The notes under the pieces: model-generated
What the model saw: the letters and a program-made list of their open reading frames with translations, nothing else
Database searches by the model: none
What the model was told of the DNA's origin: nothing
Position numbers and translations under genes: made by a program
DNA from: Thermobifida fusca NBRC 14071 = JCM 3263
Lineage (GTDB): Bacteria; Actinomycetota; Actinomycetes; Streptosporangiales; Streptosporangiaceae
Length of the DNA stretch: 64,000 nucleotides
Assembly: GCF_001592045.1 (NCBI RefSeq)
Contig: NZ_BCWB01000033.1
Location: 116,768 to 180,767 of the forward strand
Direction of reading: 5' to 3'
Shown here: in pieces, positions 27,827-36,425 of the stretch
Layout: each line of letters opens with the position of its first letter
Numbering within the stretch: position 1 is the stretch's first letter

Positions 27827-27874
27827 ATCCGGCCCTGCCCGGCAGACCGTGCCGTCCGCCAGACAGGGCCGGAT
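27827..27874 (-). terminator. Terminator of the DUF305 gene
   Basis: A perfect 11-bp stem (27864-27874 with 27827-27837) with a small inner stem is followed on the minus strand by TGCTGTTTTCC. Confidence 0.7.
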
Positions 27875-27893
27875 GACGCGAGGCGCGCGGCCG

Positions 27894-28568
27894 CTATTCG
27901 AGCGGCTCAGCGCCCCTTTCCACCAGCATCTCGTTCATCAGGTCGATCTCGCTCTCCTGGGCGTCGATCATGCCCTGAGCCAGCGAGATCACCTTCTCGT
28001 CAGTGGCGAATCTCACCGCCGCCTCGGCCATGTCCACCCCGCCGCGGTGGTGTTCGATCATCAGCTCCAAGAACAGGACCTCCGCCTCCAGGCCGGTCGC
28101 CTCCCGCAGCTGCGCCATCTGCTCGTCCGTGGCCAGCCCGGGCATCCGGTCCGGGACTTCGCCGCTGCCCCCGCCGCCGTGGTCGTGCCCGGCCATCCAG
28201 GCCATGGGCGGCTGGTTGCTGCGCATCGGCAGATCCCACGCGGCCAGCCACCCGTCCATCCGCCCGATCTGCCCCTGCTGGGTGACGGCCATGTCGTAGG
28301 CGACCGTCTTCAGCTTGGGGTCCTCAGTCTTGTCGTAGATGATCAGCGCCATCTCCACCGCCTGGGCGTGGTGTGCGCTCATGTCGCGCAGGAAGCCCAC
28401 GTCAGCGGAGGTGTCCAACGGCCTGTCGGACCGGTTGGTGAACAGGAAAGTCGCCGCTGCGGTCAGCACGACCAGAAAGAGGACGACCGGCAGCGGAACA
28501 CGTCGCGATACCCACGGTAGTGGGCCTGTTACGGCTCTGGCATCGCCTTCGTTACCCAACGGAACCAT
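27894..28568 (-). CDS. DUF305 protein, membrane-anchored, His/Met-rich
   Basis: A 224-residue protein with one membrane segment at about 27-44 and an external ferritin-like helical DUF305 region. Repeated metal-type motifs: DMSAHHAQAVEMA, MAWMAGHDHGGGG and ELMIEHHRGGVDMAEAA. DUF305 proteins often sit with copper-handling genes, so copper binding is plausible but not shown. The ATG at 28568 has only a weak ribosome site. It is divergent from the DUF3105 gene, a pairing common in actinobacteria, and lies just upstream of the cyd operon on the same strand, separated by a terminator. Confidence 0.82.
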   Translation of the reverse strand: MVPLGNEGDARAVTGPLPWVSRRVPLPVVLFLVVLTAAATFLFTNRSDRPLDTSADVGFLRDMSAHHAQAVEMALIIYDKTEDPKLKTVAYDMAVTQQGQIGRMDGWLAAWDLPMRSNQPPMAWMAGHDHGGGGSGEVPDRMPGLATDEQMAQLREATGLEAEVLFLELMIEHHRGGVDMAEAAVRFATDEKVISLAQGMIDAQESEIDLMNEMLVERGAEPLE

Positions 28569-28666
28569 CCTGGGGGGAAATTGCGTTAAGGGTGCGTATG
28601 TTCCCTAGTGGAGCATAAGTGACAAAATTTACAGTCCTCATCGAGGACAACCACGAGGAGTAACGG

Positions 28667-29347
28667 GTGGGCAAGAGTTCAGCGGAACGGCGCCGCCAGG
28701 TAGCCCTAGAAATGCGTGCACGGCGGGAGCGCGAAGCCCGGAACCGCAAGATCACCAAGATCGCCGCGATCATCGCGACGGTCAGCCTGGTGGCGGGAGG
28801 AATCGGCTACCTCTTCTACCTCGACTACCGCGACCGCAACATCGAAGGGCTCAAGGAGTACACCGGACTGACCCGGAAGCACGTCACCGAAGACGTCGAC
28901 TACGAGCAGAGCCCGCCCGTGGGCGGCGACCACCACGCGGCCTGGCAGAACTGCGGCGTCTACGACGCCCCGCTGCGCGACCTCCACGCCGTCCACTCTC
29001 TGGAACACGGCGCGGTCTGGATCACCTACCGGCCCGACCTGCCCGAAGACGAAGTCAAGAAACTCGCGGAGTTCTACACCCCAGGCAGCTACGTCCTGGT
29101 CAGCCCGTACGAGGGCGACATGCCCGCGCCCATCGTGGCCTCCGCCTGGGGCCTGCAACTGGGCGTGGAGAGCGCCGACGACCCCCGACTGCCCCGCTTC
29201 CTGCGTGCCTACGAGCGCGGCCCCCAGACCCCGGAACCCGGGGCTGCCTGCCACGGCGCGGTCGGTCTGACCACCGCCGACTCGGACGAAGAGTGGGAAG
29301 CCCTGCTCGGAGAAGTCCAGACCATGGAGCAGAGCGAAGACCAGTAG
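28667..29347 (+). CDS. DUF3105 membrane-anchored protein
   Basis: A 226-residue protein with a highly basic N-terminus (residues 1-30), one membrane helix at about 32-52 and an external DUF3105 domain. It has the typical VGGDHHAAWQNCGVYDAPL and HSLEHGAVWITYRPDLP segments, rich in His and Cys, and a GAACHG near the end. Function is unknown. The GTG at 28667 is preceded by GAGGAG at proper spacing. The divergent DUF305 gene shares the 98-base promoter region, which suggests a common task at the cell surface. Confidence 0.82.
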   Translation: MGKSSAERRRQVALEMRARREREARNRKITKIAAIIATVSLVAGGIGYLFYLDYRDRNIEGLKEYTGLTRKHVTEDVDYEQSPPVGGDHHAAWQNCGVYDAPLRDLHAVHSLEHGAVWITYRPDLPEDEVKKLAEFYTPGSYVLVSPYEGDMPAPIVASAWGLQLGVESADDPRLPRFLRAYERGPQTPEPGAACHGAVGLTTADSDEEWEALLGEVQTMEQSEDQ

Positions 29348-29382
29348 CTCCCCAGCCGTGTCCCACGGTACGGCGGCGGTCA

Positions 29383-29406
29383 AGCGGGGCGCCAAGGCGC
29401 CCCGCT
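29383..29406. terminator. Convergent hairpin between DUF3105 and DUF3515 genes
   Basis: A perfect 11-bp stem AGCGGGGCGCC/GGCGCCCCGCT (29383-29393 with 29396-29406) with a 2-base loop ends at the DUF3515 stop. No T-run. Confidence 0.5.
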
Positions 29407-29876
29407 CACAGTTCTCCCGGGGGTAGGGCCGGAATCTCCTGGTCGATCAGTGCGCTGAGCGTCGTCAGCGCTTCGGCGGCAGGGGAGTATGTCGCCGGCA
29501 GGGTCAGCTCCACGTACGCTTCGCGGCCCACCGCAGTGAACAGGGTCGGCGCATCCGCGGGCTCGGGAAGCCACGCGATGTCGTTGACCGACAGCAGTTG
29601 CGAGTCGGGACGCAGCCCCGCGGGACGCTCCACCCCGCACCGCACCGCGATGGTCGGCGACCCCCAGGCCGCCACCAACTCGGAGTCAGGCTCGACTCGG
29701 ATGCGTTCCTGCTCATAAAGCGTGTCGGGCAGCCGTGCCATCATCGATCGGCACAGTTTCGCGGTGTGCGCATCCGGAGTGGGGGGCTCCATCCGGACCA
29801 CACCGCACCCGGTGGCCGCAGCCAACAGCACGACCAGCAGCGAAACGCCGCGGACCGCACGAGACGCAGGGTGCAT
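29406..29876 (-). CDS. DUF3515 lipoprotein
   Basis: A 156-residue lipoprotein with signal peptide and lipobox LAAATGC (Cys24). The mature part matches the actinobacterial DUF3515 family of unknown role: CRSMMARLPDTL, AWGSPTIAVRCGVERP and EAYVELTLPATYSPAAEALTTLS. The ATG at 29876 was preferred over a GTG at 29894 because it gives a normal signal peptide. It lies 24 bases downstream of the Lrp-type gene on the same strand, in the order usually found beside thiL. Confidence 0.82.
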   Translation of the reverse strand: MHPASRAVRGVSLLVVLLAAATGCGVVRMEPPTPDAHTAKLCRSMMARLPDTLYEQERIRVEPDSELVAAWGSPTIAVRCGVERPAGLRPDSQLLSVNDIAWLPEPADAPTLFTAVGREAYVELTLPATYSPAAEALTTLSALIDQEIPALPPGEL

Positions 29877-29900
29877 CAGAGATCGACTCCACACACGGGA

Positions 29901-30140
29901 CTAGGACTCCACATTCACAACCGGGCACGTCAAAGTGCGGGTGATGCCGTCGAGCCGCTGGATGCGCGCGATCACCAGGCGCCCCAGGGCATCGATGTCT
30001 TCGGCCTGTGCGCGCACGATCACATCGTAGGGTCCGGTGACGTCGTCCACCTGGGTGACCCCTTCTACCGTGGAGATCGCCGACGCTACCTGGGCTGCCC
30101 TGCCGACCTCGGTCTGGATCAAAATGTACGCCTGCACCAT
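29901..30140 (-). CDS. Stand-alone Lrp/AsnC ligand-binding (RAM) domain protein
   Basis: A 79-residue protein made only of the effector-binding RAM domain of Lrp/AsnC regulators (start MVQAYILIQTEVGRA, GPYDVIVRAQAEDIDALGRLV), with no DNA-binding helix-turn-helix. Such proteins are thought to bind amino acids and to associate with full-length regulators or enzymes. The ATG at 30140 is the homologous start. It is probably co-transcribed with the DUF3515 gene and divergent from thiL. Confidence 0.88.
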   Translation of the reverse strand: MVQAYILIQTEVGRAAQVASAISTVEGVTQVDDVTGPYDVIVRAQAEDIDALGRLVIARIQRLDGITRTLTCPVVNVES

Positions 30141-30279
30141 GGGTGAGCCTCCGCGACTCTGCGTTGGAGCGTCTGTCGTGTGGGGACCCGCACGGACCGC
30201 ACCGCCGGCAATCCCGCGTCCGGAACGGGGCACGGGTCTAGACCACTGTGACCGGAAGGGTCACCGTACCCTGGAGACC

Positions 30280-31269
30280 GTGTCAAGCACTATCGGAAAT
30301 CTCGGTGAATTCGGGTTGATTGCTCGGGTCACCGCCCGTTTCCCCGCCACCGAGAACGTTTTGCTCGGCCCCGGCGACGACGCAGCCGTCGTCCGGGCCG
30401 CTGACGGCCGCGTCGTTGCCACCACCGACCTGCTCGTGGAGGGAAGGCACTTCCGCCGGGACTGGTCCAGTGCGCGCGACGTCGGCCACAAAGCCGCCGC
30501 GCAGAACCTCGCCGACATCGCCGCCATGGGGGCCTACCCCACCGCGCTCCTCGTCGGCTTCGCAGCCCCCGCCGACCTCCCCACCGCCTGGGCCGACGAG
30601 TTCAGCGTCGGGCTGCGCGACGAGTGCGCCGCTGCCGGAGCCGCGGTCGTGGGAGGGGACGTCGTCAGCTCCGACACCCTCACCATCGCCATCACCGCGC
30701 TCGGCGACCTGCGCGGCGCTGCCCCCGTCCGCCGGGACGGGGCCCGGCCTGGCGACCTCGTCGCCGTCACCGGTAATCTCGGACTCGCCGCAGCAGGCCT
30801 CGCCCTTCTCCACGCCGGTCAGGCTGAAGGGCACCCTGACTGCCTGACCGCACACCGCCGCCCTGCACCCCCCTATCCAGCGGGGCCGGAAGCGGCGCGG
30901 CTGGGCGCCACCGCCATGATCGACATCAGCGATGGACTGCTCCAAGACCTCGGCCATATCGCTGCGGCCTCCGGGGTGGGAATCGCGGTACGCAGCGCTG
31001 ACCTGCACCCGCCTGCCGGGCTGGTCGAGGCGGTTGAGACACTGATCCGCGGCGGAAACGCCGTACGCTCGCCGCTCGACTACATGCTCGCTGGCGGAGA
31101 GGACCACGCGCTCGCCGCCACCTTCCCTCCCCGCACGTCACTGCCCCGCCAGTGGACCGTGATCGGCACCGTGGTCGACGGCGACGGGGTCACGGTCGAT
31201 GGGGCAATCCCGAAACTTTCCGGATGGGACCATTTCCGAAGAACGCCAGACAACAGTGATCGGTCATGA
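30280..31269 (+). CDS. thiL: Thiamine-monophosphate kinase
   Basis: Phosphorylates thiamine monophosphate to the active diphosphate cofactor. The 329 residues belong to the PurM-like fold: N-terminal GPGDDAAVV with metal-binding Asp residues, TTDLLVEGRHF, AAQNLADIAAMGA, VGGDVVSSD and a C-terminal MIDISDGLLQDLGHIA. The GTG at 30280 (VSSTIGNLGEFGLIARV) has GGAG just upstream and matches family length. Confidence 0.94.
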   Translation: MSSTIGNLGEFGLIARVTARFPATENVLLGPGDDAAVVRAADGRVVATTDLLVEGRHFRRDWSSARDVGHKAAAQNLADIAAMGAYPTALLVGFAAPADLPTAWADEFSVGLRDECAAAGAAVVGGDVVSSDTLTIAITALGDLRGAAPVRRDGARPGDLVAVTGNLGLAAAGLALLHAGQAEGHPDCLTAHRRPAPPYPAGPEAARLGATAMIDISDGLLQDLGHIAAASGVGIAVRSADLHPPAGLVEAVETLIRGGNAVRSPLDYMLAGGEDHALAATFPPRTSLPRQWTVIGTVVDGDGVTVDGAIPKLSGWDHFRRTPDNSDRS

Positions 31270-31272
31270 GTA

Positions 31273-31308
31273 AGTCACCCAGAGGCAAGATTCCGGTTTT
31301 GGGTGACT
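31273..31308. repeat. Inverted repeat AGTCACCCA/TGGGTGACT
   Basis: Perfect 9-bp arms (31273-31281 and 31300-31308) are separated by 18 bases, directly after thiL and 97 bases before the CBM2-anchor gene. It could be an operator or a weak terminator; no T-run follows the second arm. Confidence 0.45.
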
Positions 31309-31404
31309 GGCCGCGCTAAGCTCTGGCGACCGACGGCTTGTCCGTTACCGGAAACGCCAAGGGCACGGATCCGGTCGACAGGAGTGCGGAAAGGCGCGGA
31401 AGCT

Positions 31405-32178
31405 ATGCGGAGGCACGGACGGGGACGGGGGCGACGCGGCGCCCACCGCGCAGAGCCCACCGGCAGCGGCCCACTGGCCACAGTGGGCCATGTGCTGGGC
31501 AGCACCGTTCCCAAACGCGTATCCCCACCGCGGCCGCTGCGCGTCGCGGTGGTCTCCGGAGCGATCGTCGGCGCGTTGCTGTTCAGCTACAGCACCACCC
31601 AGATCTACCTGCGTTTTACCGAACCTGACCAGACGCCGCCGGCACCGAGCGTCACCACGTCGGCAGCCCCGCCGACGGACGGACACGGCAGCCCGCAGGC
31701 AGCGATCTCCACGCAAGTGGAGATCACCGTGGGGGCCGAGGAGAGCAGCGCCCCCTCCCCGTCACAGGACGCACCCGACGGAACGGAGCGCACGGCACCG
31801 GTTCCAGATCCCGGAGAAACGGCCCCGCCCGGCGGACACCAGTCTTTCCCCGTCCCGCAGAGCGCGCCCGGAACCCCGCGGGTTTCCTACCAGAAAATCG
31901 CCTACGACGAGACCCATTTCATGGGGCATGTGACGATCACCAACGCCAGCGATGCCGTGGTGGAGAACTGGGAACTGCGAGTGAAGTTCAGCGACGCCCG
32001 CATCGTCTCCGCCTGGGGCACCGAATGGGAACCGGTCCCCGGCGGGTTCATCGCCCGCCAGCCGCACTGGTCCAACGGTATTCCCCCGGGGCAGTCCATC
32101 ACCATCAGCTTCACGGCGCGGGGCACCAGTCACACCCCGGAAAGCTGCTCGTTCAACGGCGTGCCCTGCTCCCTGTGA
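31405..32178 (+). CDS. Membrane-anchored protein with CBM2-like domain, no catalytic domain
   Basis: A 257-residue protein: basic cytosolic N-terminus (1-44), one membrane helix (about 45-67), a Pro/Ser/Thr/Gly-rich external linker (72-157) and a C-terminal CBM2-like domain (158-257). The domain follows the Cel6B CBM2 pattern in this window: GHVTITNASDAVVENWELRVKF, AWGTEW, PHWSNGIPPGQSITISF and SFNGVPC. Tryptophans W189, W204, W208 and W222 are candidate cellulose contacts. The usual N-terminal Cys is missing; C248 and C255 remain. A role in holding cellulose at the cell surface is inferred. The ATG at 31405 was chosen for its position after GGAAG and the basic start. Confidence 0.75.
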   Translation: MRRHGRGRGRRGAHRAEPTGSGPLATVGHVLGSTVPKRVSPPRPLRVAVVSGAIVGALLFSYSTTQIYLRFTEPDQTPPAPSVTTSAAPPTDGHGSPQAAISTQVEITVGAEESSAPSPSQDAPDGTERTAPVPDPGETAPPGGHQSFPVPQSAPGTPRVSYQKIAYDETHFMGHVTITNASDAVVENWELRVKFSDARIVSAWGTEWEPVPGGFIARQPHWSNGIPPGQSITISFTARGTSHTPESCSFNGVPCSL

Positions 32179-32230
32179 GCGGCAAGCCGTCTGTCTCCCG
32201 GCCCGGGGAACTCCCTTGTCGCACACTGCC

Positions 32231-32274
32231 CAGAAAAACGATCGAGCGCCACGACAGTTCGTCTGTGACGCTCG
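32231..32274 (-). terminator. rpmB terminator
   Basis: A 10-bp stem (32265-32274 with 32243-32252, one G-U) is followed on the minus strand by ATCGTTTTTCTG. Confidence 0.82.
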
Positions 32275-32312
32275 ACGATGGTGCGCACGCGGAGTGCGCG
32301 CTGAAAGGGCAT

Positions 32313-32501
32313 TCAGAAACGATCGACTTTGCCCGCCTTGATGCAGGAGGTGCACACGTTCAGCCGCTTCGGCGTACCCCCCACCCGGGTACGGACAGTC
32401 TGGATGTTCGGGTTCCAGCGGCGGCGGGTACGGCGGTGCGAGTGCGAGATACGGTTCCCGAACCCCGGTCCCTTGCTGCAGATGTCACAGACGGAAGCCA
32501 C
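32313..32501 (-). CDS. rpmB: 50S ribosomal protein L28, zinc-ribbon (C+) type
   Basis: A 62-residue L28 protein of the large ribosomal subunit. It keeps four zinc-binding cysteines: C5 and C8 (CDIC) and C50 and C53 (CTSC), so it is the zinc-dependent paralogue rather than the Cys-free form made during zinc shortage. SHSHRRTRRRWNPNIQ is the family core. A GTG start with GGAG six bases upstream. It lies divergent from recG with a 323-base gap, the same neighbourhood as in Streptomyces. Confidence 0.95.
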   Translation of the reverse strand: MASVCDICSKGPGFGNRISHSHRRTRRRWNPNIQTVRTRVGGTPKRLNVCTSCIKAGKVDRF

Positions 32502-32824
32502 GGTAACTCCATTCACGCGCTCGGGCCGGCTGTGCTCGCACGCACGTCGATGACCCGAGAAAGGTCTGATGGGCAAGCAGGTCGACGCGGAACGCCAACC
32601 GTGGAAGCGTACCCGAAGACAGGACAAGACCCCACACCAGGAATCCATGTCTCCGGACGAGCGCCGGATCACCAACCGGAAGGGAGAATCCGGCTCAGGA
32701 AGTCCCCCGCTGAGGAGCCGTCCCAAGACACAACGCTTCCCCAAGTATAGCCCTGCGACGATCCGTAAGATGCCACAGTGGCGGGCCGCACGGCCAGGGA
32801 ACGAGGCTGGGAAGGCGGGGGACC
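32502..32824. other. rpmB / recG divergent intergenic region
   Basis: 323 bases without a gene. A TATACT hexamer on the minus strand near 32745 could be part of a promoter for rpmB but lacks a good -35. No Zur-like palindrome or clear recG promoter could be identified by eye. Confidence 0.45.
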
Positions 32825-35026
32825 ATGACCGACTTGACCGAGTCGCTGCGCGTCGTCGGGGACCGCACCGCGAAGGTCCTGGCTTCCGCACTGGGCTTGC
32901 ACACCGTGGGAGACCTGCTGCGCCACTACCCCCGGCGCTACGACCGCCGCGGCGAGCTCACCGACCTGGACGGGCTGGTCGAAGGGGAACAGGTCACTGT
33001 CCTTGCCGAAGTCCTCACCTGCACGGTCCGCCCGATGCGCCAGCGGCGCGGCTCCATCCTCGAAGTCGTCGTCACCGACGGCCGCGGCCGGCTCTCCCTG
33101 CTCTTCTTCCACCGGGTCGGCTGGCACCGCGACCGGCTCCTGCCGGGCCGGCGCGGGCTGTTCGCCGGAAAAGTCTCCGTCTACCGGGGGCGCCGCCAAC
33201 TCGCCCACCCCGAATACGAGCTGTTCGAGTCCGACGACGCGATCCAGGAACGGGCCCGCACCTACGCGGACACGCTCATCCCCATCTATCCGGCGACCGA
33301 AAAGATCACTTCGTGGAAGATCGCCAAAGCCGTGGCCACGGTCCTCGACATCCTGGGGGACCTCCCCGACCCGCTGCCCGCCGACCTCCGCGCCCGGCAC
33401 GGCCTGGTGAGCCTGTCCGAGGCCTACCGGCTCATCCACACCCCGAAAGACTGGGATGATGTGCGCGCGGCACGGAAGCGGCTGAAATGGGACGAGGCGT
33501 TCGTCATCCAGGTGGCGCTCGCCCAGCGGCGGCGTACCGCCCAGCGGCAGCCCGCCCAGCCCCGCCCCCGCATCTCCGGCGGGATCCTCGACGCCTTCGA
33601 CGCGAACCTGCCGTTCACGCTCACCGACGGACAGCGCGAGGTGGGCGAGGTGATCTCCGCCGACCTCGCTTCCGACCACCCCATGCACCGCCTGCTCCAA
33701 GGCGATGTCGGCGCAGGCAAGACCCTGGTCGCCCTGCGCGCCATGCTCCAAGTGGTGGATGCGGGCGGGCAGGCGGCTCTCCTCGCCCCCACCGAGGTGC
33801 TGGCCCAGCAGCACCACCGCTCGATCACTGAGATGCTCGGCCCCCTGGCCCGGGCTGGCCAGCTCGACGGCGCGGAACAGGCGACCCGCGTCGCCCTGCT
33901 CACCGGCTCGCTCGGCGCGGCCGCCCGCCGGGAAGCGCTGCTGGACGCAGCCTCCGGCCGGGCCGGCATCGTCATCGGCACCCACGCCCTGCTCCAAGAA
34001 CAGGTCACGTTTGCCGACCTCGGCCTGGTCGTGATCGACGAGCAGCACCGTTTCGGCGTAGAACAGCGCGACGCGCTGCGCGACAAGTCCACCCGTGGCC
34101 GGCCGCACGTGCTCGTCATGACCGCGACCCCGATTCCGCGCACCGTGGCGATGACGGTCTACGGCGACCTCGACGTGGTGGCGCTCCGGCAGCTCCCCGC
34201 CGGGCGGTCCCCGATCGCTACCCACGTGGTCCCGTCCCGCGACAAACCGCACTACCTGGCCCGGGCCTGGGAGCGCATCCGCGAAGAAGTCGCGCAGGGC
34301 CGCCAGGCCTATATCGTCTGCCCCCGGATCGGCGGGGAAGCCGAAGACCCCGAGGAGAACGGACGGCTCTTCGCCGAACCGGACGGCGGGGAGACCGCGG
34401 GGCGGCGCGCCCCGCTCGCCGTTGTCGACCTGCTCGCCGAAGTCGAGCAGGGGCCGCTTGCAGGCCTGCGGCTGGCCGCGCTGCACGGCCGGCTGGCCCC
34501 TGACGAGAAGGACAAGGTCATGCGGGCCTTCGCCGCGGGCGAAATCGACGTGCTCGTGGCGACCACCGTGGTCGAAGTCGGCGTGAATGTGCCCAACGCC
34601 ACTGTGATGATGATCATGGACGCGGACCGGTTCGGGGTCTCCCAACTGCACCAGTTGCGCGGCCGGGTCGGCCGGGGCAGCCTGCCCGGACTGTGTCTGC
34701 TGGTCACCGAGGCTGAAGAGGGCAGCCCGGCCCGGCGGCGCCTGGACGCGGTGGCGTCCACCACCGACGGGTTCGCCCTGTCCCGGCTGGACTTGGAGCA
34801 GCGCCGCGAAGGCGACATCCTCGGCGTGGCCCAGTCCGGCCGCAGCGGCACCCTGCGGCTGCTCACCATCACCCACGAGCAGGACGAGGAGCTGATCGGC
34901 CAGGCCCGTGCGGAGGCCACCGCCCTGGTGGACGCCGACCCGGAGCTGTCCGACCACCCCGTGCTGGCCCAGGCCCTCACCGAACTGCTCGGCGACGACC
35001 GCGCAGAGTACCTAGAGAAAGCCTGA
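32825..35026 (+). CDS. recG: ATP-dependent DNA helicase RecG
   Basis: A 733-residue branch-migration helicase that remodels stalled replication forks and recombination intermediates. An N-terminal wedge/OB region (about 1-240) is followed by helicase motifs: Walker A LLQGDVGAGKT, DEQH box VIDEQHRFG, MTATPIPRT, VVEVGVNVPNA and the QLHQLRGRVGRG motif VI region. The C-terminal TRG region is present. ATG start at 32825. It heads a likely run recG-rsmD-coaD with short gaps. Confidence 0.96.
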   Translation: MTDLTESLRVVGDRTAKVLASALGLHTVGDLLRHYPRRYDRRGELTDLDGLVEGEQVTVLAEVLTCTVRPMRQRRGSILEVVVTDGRGRLSLLFFHRVGWHRDRLLPGRRGLFAGKVSVYRGRRQLAHPEYELFESDDAIQERARTYADTLIPIYPATEKITSWKIAKAVATVLDILGDLPDPLPADLRARHGLVSLSEAYRLIHTPKDWDDVRAARKRLKWDEAFVIQVALAQRRRTAQRQPAQPRPRISGGILDAFDANLPFTLTDGQREVGEVISADLASDHPMHRLLQGDVGAGKTLVALRAMLQVVDAGGQAALLAPTEVLAQQHHRSITEMLGPLARAGQLDGAEQATRVALLTGSLGAAARREALLDAASGRAGIVIGTHALLQEQVTFADLGLVVIDEQHRFGVEQRDALRDKSTRGRPHVLVMTATPIPRTVAMTVYGDLDVVALRQLPAGRSPIATHVVPSRDKPHYLARAWERIREEVAQGRQAYIVCPRIGGEAEDPEENGRLFAEPDGGETAGRRAPLAVVDLLAEVEQGPLAGLRLAALHGRLAPDEKDKVMRAFAAGEIDVLVATTVVEVGVNVPNATVMMIMDADRFGVSQLHQLRGRVGRGSLPGLCLLVTEAEEGSPARRRLDAVASTTDGFALSRLDLEQRREGDILGVAQSGRSGTLRLLTITHEQDEELIGQARAEATALVDADPELSDHPVLAQALTELLGDDRAEYLEKA

Positions 35027-35132
35027 GGGGAGCCGCCGCAGTGCGGCACCGCGCTGCGGCCCGTCCCGGCGCCTGCGGGACCCGGTCTAGGGTGGGCGGA
35101 AAACAGCGCACAGACGAGGGAGCACACCACCG

Positions 35133-35714
35133 ATGACCCGCATCATCGCCGGTACTGCGGGAGGCCGTCGCCTGGCTGTCCCCCGAGGCCGGACCACCCG
35201 GCCCACCAGCGACCGGGTACGCGAAGCCCTGTTCGCCTCGGTGCTGTCGGAACTGGGCACGCTCGCGGGACTGCGGGTGCTCGACCTCTATGCGGGCTCC
35301 GGCGCAATCGGGCTGGAAGCGCTCTCCCGGGGAGCCGCGCACGCCCTGCTCGTGGAGGCCGACCGGCGCGCGGCCGCGGTCATTGACCGCAATATCGCCC
35401 AGCTCGGACTGCCCGGGGCGCGGCTGGTCGTCGACCGGGTGGAACGCGTCCTGTCCCGCGGCCCGGACGGCGGCCCCTACGACTTCGTGTTCGCTGACCC
35501 GCCCTACGCGATTGAAGACCGCGAGGTCACCGCGGTATTGGAGGCACTCCGCGACCACGGCTGGCTGACCGCGGGCACTCTCATCGTTGTGGAACGCTCA
35601 TCTCGAAAGGAACCCATGGGATGGCCTGACGGTTACCAAAAAGGCAAGGTCCGTCAATACGGCGAAACGTCCCTTTGGTACGGTCACGCCGCGAGCCTCC
35701 CTGATCGGGACTGA
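35133..35714 (+). CDS. rsmD: 16S rRNA (guanine(966)-N(2))-methyltransferase
   Basis: A 193-residue SAM-dependent methyltransferase that modifies G966 of 16S rRNA. It opens MTRIIAGTAGGRRLAVPRG, then RPTSDRVREALFASV, the SAM-binding LDLYAGSGAIGLEALSRGA, and the catalytic DPPY box in FADPPYAIED. Length and order of motifs match RsmD. coaD follows after 66 bases, the usual pairing. Confidence 0.94.
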   Translation: MTRIIAGTAGGRRLAVPRGRTTRPTSDRVREALFASVLSELGTLAGLRVLDLYAGSGAIGLEALSRGAAHALLVEADRRAAAVIDRNIAQLGLPGARLVVDRVERVLSRGPDGGPYDFVFADPPYAIEDREVTAVLEALRDHGWLTAGTLIVVERSSRKEPMGWPDGYQKGKVRQYGETSLWYGHAASLPDRD

Positions 35715-35780
35715 CCTGGTGGGCAGAATCCTGTGATACCGGCTCGCTGATCCGCAAACCAGTCAGAGAGGAGCGGTCCC

Positions 35781-36275
35781 GTGCGCCGTGTCGTCTGCCC
35801 TGGATCTTTCGATCCCGTCACCAATGGCCATATCGACATCATCCGCCGAGCGGCGAAACAGAACGAAGAAGTCATTGTCGCGGTGCTGGTGAACGTCAAT
35901 AAACGTGGGCTTTTCACGGCGGACGAGAAGCTCGAGATGCTCCGGGAAGCGACCAAGGAGTTCGACAACGTCACCGTCGCCAAGTTCGACGGGCTGCTCG
36001 TCGACTTCTGCCGGGCCCACGACGTCTCCGCGATCGTGCGGAGCCTCCGCTCGGTCAGCGACTTCGACTACGAGCTGCAGATCGCCCAAATGAACTACCA
36101 GCTCTCGGGGATCGACACGCTGTTTTTGACCGCGAATCCCAAGTATTCGTTCCTCAGCTCCAGCCTGGTGCGGGAGATCGCCCAGTACAACGGGGACGTG
36201 AGCGCGCTGGTCCCGCCCTATGTGGAGGAGCGCCTGCGCGCCAAGTACGCCGAGCTGGCCAAGAAGAACGGCTAG
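35781..36275 (+). CDS. coaD: Phosphopantetheine adenylyltransferase
   Basis: A 164-residue hexameric enzyme for the fourth step of coenzyme A synthesis (4'-phosphopantetheine + ATP to dephospho-CoA). It has the nucleotidyltransferase GSFDPVTNGHIDI with the TxGH motif, and the KYSFLSSSLVREIA equivalent of the ISSTxVR motif. GTG start with GAGAGGAG upstream. Confidence 0.96.
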   Translation: MRRVVCPGSFDPVTNGHIDIIRRAAKQNEEVIVAVLVNVNKRGLFTADEKLEMLREATKEFDNVTVAKFDGLLVDFCRAHDVSAIVRSLRSVSDFDYELQIAQMNYQLSGIDTLFLTANPKYSFLSSSLVREIAQYNGDVSALVPPYVEERLRAKYAELAKKNG

Positions 36276-36300
36276 GGCTAGAGTCCTCAGGTTCCGCGGT

Positions 36301-36329
36301 TTGGGACGGAAGGACCCCGCAGGTAGAAT
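36301..36329 (+). promoter_or_regulatory. Predicted promoter of the DUF177-rpmF-rnc cluster
   Basis: TTGGGA (36301-36306), a 17-base spacer and TAGAAT (36324-36329). The start would be near 36336, about 90 bases before the DUF177 gene. Confidence 0.55.
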
Positions 36330-36425
36330 CGGTGACTGGCTGGTTCCGGGGCAAAGTGTGCCCTCGGGACAGCCATCCGGCGCCGGTCTCCGGCTGCCGG
36401 TCCGGTTAGTCCCTGTTCCCACCGC

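Noticed and set aside
27704..27893. Rex operator upstream of cydA
   Set aside because: No TTGTGA-N6-TCACAA-like sequence is present; the palindromes there have TACTACA/TGTAGTA half-sites instead.
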